This document shows, one piece after another, positions 1 to 8,506 of a stretch of 64,000 nt of DNA. This DNA comes from Melioribacter sp051488685 (GTDB taxonomy: Bacteria > Bacteroidota > Ignavibacteria > Ignavibacteriales > Melioribacteraceae). The position numbers were made by a program, and so were the translations under genes. Numbering within the stretch: position 1 is the first letter of the stretch; every line of letters begins with the position of its first letter. Under the pieces are notes generated by a model that was not told the origin of the DNA, ran no database searches, and saw nothing but the letters and a program-made list of their open reading frames with translations. Location of the stretch: NCBI RefSeq assembly GCF_051488685.1, contig NZ_JBPSEH010000008.1, forward strand, positions 62,001 through 126,000, written 5' to 3'.

Positions 1-23
1 ACTAAATAAATTTTGGAACAGTA

Positions 24-1256
24 ATGAATCGGATTAATCAATCAACAGAACATCAAGTAGAAATAGTAGGAAGTTCGTTTATAGAGTTTTTATCAGTGCT
101 TGTTAAATATAGAAAGTTTTTATTCTGGTTCATTTTTACGATAACTGCTGGAACCACAATATATGCGTTGCTTGCACCCAAATGGTACAAGTCGACAGCT
201 TCTGTATTGGCTGCAGAAAGAAACGATATATTATCTACTCTATCTGGTTTGTCGAGTCTGGCGAAAGGATTTTCTGCTAGTAAAGGCTTGGCTGCATTAA
301 CGGGTGGAAATACTGAAACGGATCGATATATAGCAATACTAAAGAGTGCAACGTTGACCGATGAAATAATTAAAAAATTTAGACTCCGAGAAGAATACGA
401 TATGGAAGATGATTATTATGAAAAAGTAGTTAAAAAATGGCAATCTAATCTTGAATTAGAAATCCAGGATGAAGGTAATTTAACTATTACAGTCTATGAT
501 AAAGATCCTCAAAAAGCTGCGGATATAGCAAATTATATGGTTAACAGACTTAATGAAATCAATACACAATTGAGTATTACGAATGCCAAAGCTAACAGAG
601 AATTTATTGAAAAAAGGTATTTGCAGAATCTTACGGATATTAAAAACCTTGAAACTGAAATGCAGAAATTTCAGGAAAAATATGGAGTAATAGCTGTCCC
701 AGAGCAAATTGAAGCAACTGTTAAATCGATGTCGGGCATTTATTTGGATATGTACCGTAAAGAAGTTGAATTTAATGTTGTTAAACAGATTTATGGTATA
801 GATCATCCTCTTGTACACACAACGGAAATAGAACTAAATGAACTTAAAAAGAAAATTGACCTGCTTAATTCTGGCAAGGACGTATCCCAGAAAAATATAA
901 AATTGTTAATTCCATTTAAGGAAGCGCCAGAATTGGGAAATGAATATCTGAAAATCTACAGGAATCTGGAAATTCAGTACAAAATATTAGAATTTATTCA
1001 GCCATTATACGAGCAGGCTAAAGTAGAAGAAGTACGCAATACTCCCAGTGTGCTTGTGCTTGATAAAGCTGGTCCTGCAGACAGAAAAGCAAAACCCAAG
1101 GGAAGTATATATGCGGCAGTAAGTTTTGTTGGATCAGTAATCCTCGGCATATTTATCATATTTATTCTCGAGTTATTTTATAAGATTAAATCTATTAATC
1201 CAGGTAAATATGAAGAATTGACAGGTTGGTTAAAGATTAAAAGGAAACAAAATTAA
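24..1256 (+). CDS. Wzz/GumC-like polysaccharide chain-length determinant protein
   Basis: Inner-membrane polysaccharide co-polymerase that probably sets glycan chain length. The 410-residue protein has a first membrane segment at about residues 30-52 and a second near 365-387, with a long coiled-coil-rich periplasmic part between them. A proline- and lysine-rich stretch (about 352-360, PADRKAKPKG) lies just before the second segment, as is usual in Wzz/GumC proteins. It stops soon after the second membrane helix, so it has no fused tyrosine kinase. It is the first complete gene of a tightly packed + strand polysaccharide cluster, and a flippase and a polymerase follow. The ATG at 24 fits the short cytoplasmic N-terminus; upstream sequence lies outside the window. 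The exact glycan is unknown. Confidence 0.85.
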   Translation: MNRINQSTEHQVEIVGSSFIEFLSVLVKYRKFLFWFIFTITAGTTIYALLAPKWYKSTASVLAAERNDILSTLSGLSSLAKGFSASKGLAALTGGNTETDRYIAILKSATLTDEIIKKFRLREEYDMEDDYYEKVVKKWQSNLELEIQDEGNLTITVYDKDPQKAADIANYMVNRLNEINTQLSITNAKANREFIEKRYLQNLTDIKNLETEMQKFQEKYGVIAVPEQIEATVKSMSGIYLDMYRKEVEFNVVKQIYGIDHPLVHTTEIELNELKKKIDLLNSGKDVSQKNIKLLIPFKEAPELGNEYLKIYRNLEIQYKILEFIQPLYEQAKVEEVRNTPSVLVLDKAGPADRKAKPKGSIYAAVSFVGSVILGIFIIFILELFYKIKSINPGKYEELTGWLKIKRKQN

Positions 1257-1278
1257 TATTACCAGTAAATCATCTTAA

Positions 1279-2355
1279 ATGTCGCATAAACTGAAAATAC
1301 TTATCGACGAGGGAATGTCGAGTTACAGGTATCCTACTGGTATAGGTTATCATGCATTACTATTATATAAGCATCTTTCTCGTATTGCTGACTGTTCAAT
1401 AACAGATTATTCGACAATGAAATATTTTCCGAAAGGATTGAGAAAATTTGCAATTGATGCCTTAATTAACATTTTACATCCGTTTCGTAGATTTGATATA
1501 ATACACTATCAAAATTACTATGTCCCCCTTATTAATTCCAAGAGTAAAAAAGTTGTAACAATTCATGATCTCGGTGTATTTTTCTATCCTGAAACTGTCC
1601 CTTTTATATATGTCAGTTATAATAGACATGCAATTAAGAAGGCGTTGAAGAGAGCTGATGGAATTATTACACCTTCACATTCAGTTAAAAACGAAATATT
1701 GAATATGTTTGGAAGTAAATTGGAAGAAAAATTATATGTTGCTTATGATGGTATTAGGGACCTATTTTTAATTTCCAATCCATCAATTCAACAGCTGAAT
1801 AAATATAATTTAGAACCTTATAGTTACTATTTCTTTTTAGGAAGCTTGTCTAAAAGAAAAAATATGGAATTTTTGCTCAGATCTTTTATCAAGGCCAAAA
1901 AAGAAAAGATAATCGATAAAAATACTTTGCTTGTGCTGGGAGGCTTAAAATGGTGGAGATCTAGTGAATTCGTAGGACTAGTCACTAAAGAAAATGGAAT
2001 ACTGAGCCTTGGTTATGTTAATGATGAAGACATACCGGCATTGTACAAATTTAGTAGGGGATTTATTTTCCCTTCAATTTACGAAGGATTTGGTATGCCT
2101 ATAATTGAAGCAATGAGTCAAAATGTTCCAATAATAATTTCAAACATACCAACCTCTATTGAGTTAAACATGAGACACAATAACCAGATGCTAGTTTTTG
2201 AATTAAAAAATGAGAGCTCGTTTTTAGAGGCCCTTCATAGAATTGATGTTAAAAACGAGGAGATACGCCGTAATTTGAATTATGGGGATCTATCTTTGTA
2301 CAATTATCAAAATATTGCAAAGATACATCTGAATATTTATCAACAATTACACTGA
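1279..2355 (+). CDS. Glycosyltransferase, GT4 family (GT-B fold)
   Basis: Predicted cytoplasmic glycosyltransferase of 358 residues that adds a sugar to a lipid-linked glycan from a nucleotide-sugar donor. The C-terminal half carries the GT4 donor-site motif (YEGFGMPIIEAM, about residues 264-275) with the two spaced glutamates of the EX7E signature. The N-terminal half has the glycine-rich acceptor-domain start (PTGIGYHAL, about 20-28). It lies 22 bases after the Wzz-like gene and 12 bases before the flippase, so all are probably one transcript. Sugar specificity cannot be read from sequence. Confidence 0.88.
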   Translation: MSHKLKILIDEGMSSYRYPTGIGYHALLLYKHLSRIADCSITDYSTMKYFPKGLRKFAIDALINILHPFRRFDIIHYQNYYVPLINSKSKKVVTIHDLGVFFYPETVPFIYVSYNRHAIKKALKRADGIITPSHSVKNEILNMFGSKLEEKLYVAYDGIRDLFLISNPSIQQLNKYNLEPYSYYFFLGSLSKRKNMEFLLRSFIKAKKEKIIDKNTLLVLGGLKWWRSSEFVGLVTKENGILSLGYVNDEDIPALYKFSRGFIFPSIYEGFGMPIIEAMSQNVPIIISNIPTSIELNMRHNNQMLVFELKNESSFLEALHRIDVKNEEIRRNLNYGDLSLYNYQNIAKIHLNIYQQLH

Positions 2356-2367
2356 AATTATAAAAAT

Positions 2368-3816
2368 GTGATTAGAGCAGAGTTGGATAAAAGCGAAGAA
2401 AGAAGTATTAAGAAAAATTCTTTTTTTTCTTTTTTAACTACATCTCTTCGTGTTATAGCTAATTTTTTTCTCTTCTTGACCATAGCACGATTTTATGGAC
2501 CGGAAGTGTTTGGACAATTCACTTATGCTTTTACTACAATCACAATTTTCCTTTACATCTCTGATTTTGGCATAGATATTTTGCTGGCAACAGAACTACC
2601 CAAAAATCGTTCTATCATTGATTCTATTTTCAATGAATTGTTTTCTATTAAAATTATTTTTATAGTCTTTTCATTTTCTTTACTCTTGGTGTATATAATC
2701 ATTGTTGATATTGGTAAAGTAACTTCTGGATTACTTATTATTCTGAGTTTTTATTTAATTACATCATCTTTACTAAATTATTTTTTTGCTTTTTTCAAAG
2801 GTATAGAAAGATTAGAAATAGAGACAAAGGTTACATTTATTTATAATCTGTGTGTTATTGTTCTTATTGCTTTGCTCTACTTTTTCAATTTCAAAATTAT
2901 TTATATAGCTCTTTCATTGGTAGTATTTAGGATTTTTTCTTTAGCTATAGCTTATTACGATTTATTACGTTTTATAAGCAGTATAAAAATTAAATTTGAT
3001 TTTAGCTTAATCAATAAATATAGAAATAAGGTCAGTATATTCGGCTTGCATTATATTTTTAATTATTTATACTATAATATAGATACATTGTTATTGGCAT
3101 ATATACTTAATGAAAGGGCAGTAGGTATCTTTCAAGCTGCATTTAAGTTATTGGTTATTTTACTAATAATTCCTGAGATCATAAACAATGCTTTATTGCC
3201 AGCACTCTCAAGATTAAATAACGAAAACAAATTAGCCTGGGAAAAATATTCTTATTTATTTAATAAGTTCCTGATGATAATAATTTTTCCAGCAGCAATT
3301 ATCATTTATCTGAATTCTAAAGATATAATAAATTTTGTTTATGATAATGATTTTAACAAATCCGCAGAGATTCTTAAGTATTATGTTTTAATTATTGCTA
3401 TCCGGTTTCTTATAGAACCACTAGGCTTACTGCTTACGACAGCTAATAAGCAAAATTTACGAGCGTATACCGTCTTCATTGTAACCATAGTTAGTATTGT
3501 TATGAATATAATTTTTATTCACAAATATGGTGTACTCGGTTTAGTATGGACAGGATTCATAACAAATTTATTGATATTAATAACCTATATCTTTTTCAAC
3601 TATAACATTTGTAAAAATTGGTATGTAAATAAAACAACGCTATCATTTTTTGTCTCTATAATAATACTTGCTCTTTTATTAGCCTATATTAAATCATTAT
3701 TGATTCAATTTATTATTGCTATTATATATATATTTGTTTACGGTTACTTTATATTTTTAAATCGTGAAGAAAGAATTCTTATAAATCCTTTGAAATATAA
3801 GATTAAAACTAAATGA
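2368..3816 (+). CDS. Wzx-like oligosaccharide flippase
   Basis: Polytopic membrane protein of 482 residues in the polysaccharide transporter (MOP/MVF) superfamily. It probably flips undecaprenyl-linked repeat units across the inner membrane. Many hydrophobic helices run through the whole length, and the N-terminus has the family-like pattern SLRVIANFFLFLTIARFYGP. Translation appears to start at GTG (2368), because no in-frame ATG fits between the stop of the preceding gene and the first helix. A T8-C-T6 tract lies at 2421-2435 near the 5' end of the gene. The gene is very AT-rich and overlaps the following Wzy-like gene by four bases (ATGA). Confidence 0.85.
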   Translation: MIRAELDKSEERSIKKNSFFSFLTTSLRVIANFFLFLTIARFYGPEVFGQFTYAFTTITIFLYISDFGIDILLATELPKNRSIIDSIFNELFSIKIIFIVFSFSLLLVYIIIVDIGKVTSGLLIILSFYLITSSLLNYFFAFFKGIERLEIETKVTFIYNLCVIVLIALLYFFNFKIIYIALSLVVFRIFSLAIAYYDLLRFISSIKIKFDFSLINKYRNKVSIFGLHYIFNYLYYNIDTLLLAYILNERAVGIFQAAFKLLVILLIIPEIINNALLPALSRLNNENKLAWEKYSYLFNKFLMIIIFPAAIIIYLNSKDIINFVYDNDFNKSAEILKYYVLIIAIRFLIEPLGLLLTTANKQNLRAYTVFIVTIVSIVMNIIFIHKYGVLGLVWTGFITNLLILITYIFFNYNICKNWYVNKTTLSFFVSIIILALLLAYIKSLLIQFIIAIIYIFVYGYFIFLNREERILINPLKYKIKTK

Positions 3817-5051
3817 ATGAAATCAGTTTATCTTTGTTTATATTACTTCTTTTTACATTAATATTTTCATTAACAAGAAAATTAGATCTTTTGTCACCGG
3901 GAAGGCTGTTTTCAGTTGTATGGATGCTATCAATAGGAGTTACACATCTCAAATTAAGTAGATTACAATTTGAATGGCCTGTAATTAGCTGGATCTACTT
4001 ATTAATACCTGTGTTTTCTGTACTGGCTGGTATCTTTACTATGTATGTAATTTATTTTGATAAAGAAATTATACCGCTGACTTCAATTAGAAATAGATTG
4101 GGTAGTATTCAACTGAATGATAAAAAATTATCTCAATCCATTTTAATTTTGTTCTTAGTGTATGCAATTTCGTATTTAGCAATTTATTTATATTTAGGTT
4201 ATGTCCCTCTTTTTACCAAATATCCTAATGAGGCTAGAACTAAATGGAGTCTATTCGGTGTTGGATTGCTTATTCATTTAGCTCCTCTAATTTTATATTT
4301 CATTGTTATTTATTTTGTAGTGACTAAAAAGAGATTCTTAAAGAAATCATTATTAGCTATTATCTTTTTAACTACGTTAGCTAGCTTCCTTTTTCTTTTA
4401 CAAAGGTTTGGTTTGTTTATAACTATAATACTTTCTACTGTATTTATTTATTATGGAACAAATAAGTTTAACTATAAAACCTTTGTTATATTAATTATAT
4501 TTTTGACTGGAATCTCTTATTTAATCCTTTCCTTAAGAGCTGGAAGTCTGATTCTTCAGTATTTTCATTATGTTTCTCAGATGAAATACAGTGCCGATTA
4601 TTCGGTATTTACTGAACCATATATGTATATATCAATGAATTTAGAAAACTATGCATATGCAACTCCAAAATTAGAAGAATTTACTTATGGATTATCGTCG
4701 TTCGATTTTTTATTTGCTATAAGTGGCATAAAACACTGGCTGCATGAGTATATTAATTATATCGACAACCCTTATTTGATAAATTATAATTATAATACCT
4801 ATGGTATGTTTTTTGTCAATTTTAGAGATTTCTATGTGTTCGGTATTATGATTTTACCTTATATATTTGGTTTAGTGTCTTCCTTCCTTTACTATAGGAT
4901 GAGAATTCAACCTAATGTTAACACAATAACAATGTATGGTGTTTTTGTAATGGTTATTATGTTTTCTTTTTTTAATCCTATGCTCAGTTGGTTATTTTAT
5001 ATTTTTGATATTATAGTCTTATATATAACAACAATGTTTATTATTAGATAG
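3813..5051 (+). CDS. Wzy-like O-antigen/oligosaccharide repeat-unit polymerase
   Basis: Integral membrane protein of 412 residues with about ten to eleven hydrophobic segments and one large extracytoplasmic loop in the second half (about residues 245-335, rich in Tyr and Asn). This is the usual layout of Wzy polymerases, which are poorly conserved in sequence. It overlaps the flippase gene by four bases and abuts a glycosyltransferase gene, and the neighbourhood holds Wzz- and Wzx-like genes, so polymerase is the role that fits. The assignment rests on topology and context more than on a motif. Its high AT content matches the flippase gene. Confidence 0.72.
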   Translation: MNEISLSLFILLLFTLIFSLTRKLDLLSPGRLFSVVWMLSIGVTHLKLSRLQFEWPVISWIYLLIPVFSVLAGIFTMYVIYFDKEIIPLTSIRNRLGSIQLNDKKLSQSILILFLVYAISYLAIYLYLGYVPLFTKYPNEARTKWSLFGVGLLIHLAPLILYFIVIYFVVTKKRFLKKSLLAIIFLTTLASFLFLLQRFGLFITIILSTVFIYYGTNKFNYKTFVILIIFLTGISYLILSLRAGSLILQYFHYVSQMKYSADYSVFTEPYMYISMNLENYAYATPKLEEFTYGLSSFDFLFAISGIKHWLHEYINYIDNPYLINYNYNTYGMFFVNFRDFYVFGIMILPYIFGLVSSFLYYRMRIQPNVNTITMYGVFVMVIMFSFFNPMLSWLFYIFDIIVLYITTMFIIR

Positions 5052-5059
5052 TGTTGTAT

Positions 5060-6166
5060 ATGAACGTTGCTATCGATTCCAGGGTACTTAACAAAGGACT
5101 AACCGGTACTGGTCGCTATCTACAAAATATATTGGAGATGCTTCCTCAAGTTGATAGGTATAACGAATATTATTTGTTTACAACAGAAGAATTATATGTT
5201 GATACTAACTTCTATAAAATTATTAAGTATAACTCCGGTCTTCCTTATAAGTTATTTTCTCCATTTTGGATGAATATTGTTATACCAAAGTTCCTTAAAG
5301 AGTATAATATCGATGTTTTTGTTTCACCAAACATTATTTTACCATTTAAAAAAATTGGTAAAGTTAAATATATCACGGTAATTCATGACGTTATCCCATT
5401 CATATACAAAGAGTATTATTCTTTTAGTTATAGGTCTTATTTGAATATTGTTATCCCTCGTAGCCTGAAAGTGGCAGATAAGGTACTAACAGTATCAGAA
5501 CATTCGAAACAAGATATTATTCGACTCTTTAATATTCCCAGTAATAAAATAGATGTTACTTACAATACAGCCAGCCAATGCTTTTATCCACTAAATGATG
5601 AATTGCATGAACAAAAATTTAGTTTTGAACTCCCAAATAAGTACTTATTGTATGTTGGTGCAATCGAGAAAAGAAAAAATGTCATTGGATTGATTAACAT
5701 TATCGATGCTTTATGGAATAAGGGGTATAAATTACCATTAATCGTTGTTGGTAAAGCTAATTACGGTTATAACGAACTCAAAGGTGAACTTGAGAAGAGA
5801 TATGATAAAATAATTATTGTTAATCATGTCAATGATGAAGAATTAAATATTCTCTACAACAAAGCATTTTTATTCCTTTTCCCTTCTTTTTACGAAGGCT
5901 TTGGCATACCACCCCTCGAAGCAATGAAATGTGGATTACCAGTAATAACTTCAAACACTTCGTCTTTGCCTGAAGTTGTTGGAGAAGGTGGCTTTACAAT
6001 TGATCCCTTTGATGTTGACGCTTTTGTTCGCACTATTATACTATTAATCAATGATAACGACAAATATGTTTTAATGAAAAAGAGAGCCTTAGAACAGGCT
6101 GAAAAATTTGATATCCGTACTATAACACATAAATTTTATACCATAATAAATGATATGAAATCATGA
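5060..6166 (+). CDS. Glycosyltransferase, GT4 family (GT-B fold)
   Basis: Predicted cytoplasmic GT4 glycosyltransferase of about 368 residues. The N-terminus has the acceptor-domain pattern LTGTGRYLQNILE and an IHDVIPF motif in the first domain. The C-terminal donor domain has YEGFGIPPLEAMKCG with the EX7E glutamates, followed by TSNTSSLPEVVGEGG, both typical of mannosyl- or rhamnosyl-type GT4 enzymes. The frame is open from GTG at 5051, overlapping the previous stop, but ATG at 5060 gives the normal family N-terminus (MNVAIDSR). The next gene overlaps it by four bases. Confidence 0.88.
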   Translation: MNVAIDSRVLNKGLTGTGRYLQNILEMLPQVDRYNEYYLFTTEELYVDTNFYKIIKYNSGLPYKLFSPFWMNIVIPKFLKEYNIDVFVSPNIILPFKKIGKVKYITVIHDVIPFIYKEYYSFSYRSYLNIVIPRSLKVADKVLTVSEHSKQDIIRLFNIPSNKIDVTYNTASQCFYPLNDELHEQKFSFELPNKYLLYVGAIEKRKNVIGLINIIDALWNKGYKLPLIVVGKANYGYNELKGELEKRYDKIIIVNHVNDEELNILYNKAFLFLFPSFYEGFGIPPLEAMKCGLPVITSNTSSLPEVVGEGGFTIDPFDVDAFVRTIILLINDNDKYVLMKKRALEQAEKFDIRTITHKFYTIINDMKS

Positions 6167-7296
6167 AAGTTCTTCTTGTAATTACAAAATCCGAAATTGG
6201 CGGTGCGCAGGTATTTGTATTAAATCTCGCGAAAGAATTAAAAAAAAAAGGCGTAGATGTTACAGTTGCTGCTGGCGAAGGGGGATATCTTTTCGATGAA
6301 TTAGAAAAGCATAATATCCAATATTATTATCTAAAATCTCTGAAACGCGATGTAAACCTTTTCAACGCCCTCTACTTTGTTTGTGATATTTATCGACTCT
6401 TGAAAAAGTACAAATTTCAGATAATACACCTAAATAGTACCAATACTTTGCTCTCTACAATATCGACTTTTTTTTTGAAGTACAAACCTAAGATAGTCTT
6501 TACTTTCCATGGTCTTTCTTTGCTGGATAAAAATTACCAGTCTCATAGAATTTTTAAGTTTATTACAAAATACTATTTCAAAGCATTGTCAGGATTATTG
6601 GACGCATCTGTTTTCGTAAGCGAAATAAATTTTAAAGAGGCAATTCGTTATAAAATCGTTAGTTCAGGCGAAGTAATTTATAATGGTCTTGCAGAAGAGG
6701 AAATGGAATATTTATCTAAAAAACAAGCTATTGAATTCTTCAGTAAACTCTGCAAGTATAATTTTGACGGCTGTTTTATTATCGGTTCTACAGGAAGGTT
6801 GTCGTACCAAAAAAATTATGATTTTTTAATAGATAACTTTGCTATTGTTAAAAAATATATACCAACGTTAAAAATAATTATAATTGGTGATGGACCTTTC
6901 GGTGCTCAGTACAAAAAGAAAATAGAAAATATGGGATTTGAAAAAGATTTCTTTTTAGTGGGAGCAATAAAAGAATCATACAAATATATTAAAGCTTTTG
7001 ATCTTTTCGTCCTTCCTTCAAGGTACGAAGGCCTTTCGATAAGTTTACTGGAAGCGCTTTTTGCTGGCCTTCCAATACTTACTACTGACGTTGGAGGTAA
7101 TCCAGAAATTATTAATAACGACTTTAGACAGCTCTATAAGTTGAATAATTTGAATGAATTTATGGAGAAATTATTATTTATAAAGGAAAATAAAGAAGAG
7201 ATTATCAGATATAATTTATCTTTAAAATCAAAATTCGGATTGAATGTCATGACAGAAAAATATATGAATATTTATAAACGGCTATTAAATCAATAA
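6163..7296 (+). CDS. Glycosyltransferase, GT4 family, with homopolymer tracts
   Basis: Predicted GT4 glycosyltransferase of 377 residues. It begins with the family pattern KSEIGGAQVFVLNLA and has the donor-site motif YEGLSISLLEALFAG with EX7E glutamates at about residues 288-296, then TDVGGNPEII. It overlaps the preceding gene by ATGA. The coding sequence contains a run of ten A (6240-6249, codons for three lysines) and a run of nine T (6468-6476). Both are possible slippage sites, but the frame is intact here. It is the last glycosyltransferase of the AT-rich block. Confidence 0.88.
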   Translation: MKVLLVITKSEIGGAQVFVLNLAKELKKKGVDVTVAAGEGGYLFDELEKHNIQYYYLKSLKRDVNLFNALYFVCDIYRLLKKYKFQIIHLNSTNTLLSTISTFFLKYKPKIVFTFHGLSLLDKNYQSHRIFKFITKYYFKALSGLLDASVFVSEINFKEAIRYKIVSSGEVIYNGLAEEEMEYLSKKQAIEFFSKLCKYNFDGCFIIGSTGRLSYQKNYDFLIDNFAIVKKYIPTLKIIIIGDGPFGAQYKKKIENMGFEKDFFLVGAIKESYKYIKAFDLFVLPSRYEGLSISLLEALFAGLPILTTDVGGNPEIINNDFRQLYKLNNLNEFMEKLLFIKENKEEIIRYNLSLKSKFGLNVMTEKYMNIYKRLLNQ

Positions 7297-7300
7297 ATTT

Positions 7301-8488
7301 ATGCACGACATTATAATTATAGGCGCGGGCATTGTAGGACTGGCTACAGGATTGAAAATTCTGGAATCAAATCCAGATTTAAAAATCCTGCTGATAGAAA
7401 AAGAATCACAGATTGCATCCCATCAAACTGGGAATAATAGCGGAGTAATTCATTCTGGTATCTATTATAAACCTGGAAGCCTAAAGGCACTGAATTGCAG
7501 ACGGGGATACGATTTATTGCTTGAATTTTGCAACAAGCATAATATCGAGTATAAACTGACGGGCAAACTTATTATAGCCGTTAGCAGTGAACAAATTCCC
7601 TTGCTCGATAATATATACAAGCGAGGGATTGAAAATCGATTAACTGGATTGAAAATTATCAGCGAAGAAGAAATAAAAAAGATAGAGCCTAATGCCTCAG
7701 GAATCAAAGCTATTTACGTTCCTCAAACCGGTATTATCGATTTCAAAAAAGTTGCCCGGACTTATCTCGACAAAATACTCGAACTCAACGGAAAAATCGA
7801 ACTGAACAGTTGCGTTAAGAATATTAGAATTAATACGGATAAATGCGAAGTAGTTACCGACAGAGGAACTTACATTTCAAAATTAGTGGTCTCCTGTGCA
7901 GGTTTACATTCAGACAGGATTGCTAAATTAACTCATCCGCAATTGGATTTACGTATAATTCCGTTCCGTGGTGAGTATTACAAAGTAAAAAATCATTCTA
8001 TCGTTAATGGGCTTATTTATCCCGTGCCAAATCCTGCATTTCCGTTTCTTGGTGTTCATTTTACACGCATGATCAATGGCGAACTGGAAGCTGGTCCAAA
8101 TGCTGTTCTGAGTTTTAAGCGAGAAGGTTATTCTAAATTCGATTTTAATCTTAAAGATAGTTTTGATATTTTTTCATGGCTTGGATTTTATAAAATTGCA
8201 TTTAAATACTGGAAAGTGGGATTGGGCGAATTTTACCGCTCTTTTAGCAAAAGAGCATTTGTGGAAGAATTGAAAAAATTAGTGCCGTCAATAACTGCCG
8301 ACGATTTGATTCCCGGCGGTGCTGGCGTTAGAGCTCAAGCTTGTAGCCGAAATGGAAATCTGCTCGACGACTTTTATATACTGGAAAGCAAAAGGGTCGT
8401 ACACGTGTGCAATGCGCCTTCGCCTGCAGCAACAGCGTCGTTATCCATCGGCGAACAAATATCAAAATCAGTATTGAACAAACTATAG
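7301..8488 (+). CDS. lhgO: L-2-hydroxyglutarate oxidase-like FAD enzyme
   Basis: FAD-dependent oxidoreductase of 395 residues resembling LhgO, which oxidises L-2-hydroxyglutarate to 2-oxoglutarate. The N-terminus shows the dinucleotide-binding motif IIGAGIVGLATGLKI followed by a conserved acidic residue (LLIEKE). The segment HQTGNNSGVIHSGIYYKPGS (about 44-63) is the LhgO signature covering the FAD attachment region. Full family length is kept and the C-terminus reads NAPSPAATASLSIGEQI. It sits four bases after the last GT4 gene, inside a polysaccharide operon where no role is obvious. It could act on another 2-hydroxy acid. Confidence 0.85.
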   Translation: MHDIIIIGAGIVGLATGLKILESNPDLKILLIEKESQIASHQTGNNSGVIHSGIYYKPGSLKALNCRRGYDLLLEFCNKHNIEYKLTGKLIIAVSSEQIPLLDNIYKRGIENRLTGLKIISEEEIKKIEPNASGIKAIYVPQTGIIDFKKVARTYLDKILELNGKIELNSCVKNIRINTDKCEVVTDRGTYISKLVVSCAGLHSDRIAKLTHPQLDLRIIPFRGEYYKVKNHSIVNGLIYPVPNPAFPFLGVHFTRMINGELEAGPNAVLSFKREGYSKFDFNLKDSFDIFSWLGFYKIAFKYWKVGLGEFYRSFSKRAFVEELKKLVPSITADDLIPGGAGVRAQACSRNGNLLDDFYILESKRVVHVCNAPSPAATASLSIGEQISKSVLNKL

Positions 8489-8506
8489 TTTCTCTCGGAG
8501 CAAAGT

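Noticed and set aside
2421..2435. Frameshift in the Wzx gene at the T-rich tract
   Set aside because: The frame is intact through the tract and the protein has full family length.
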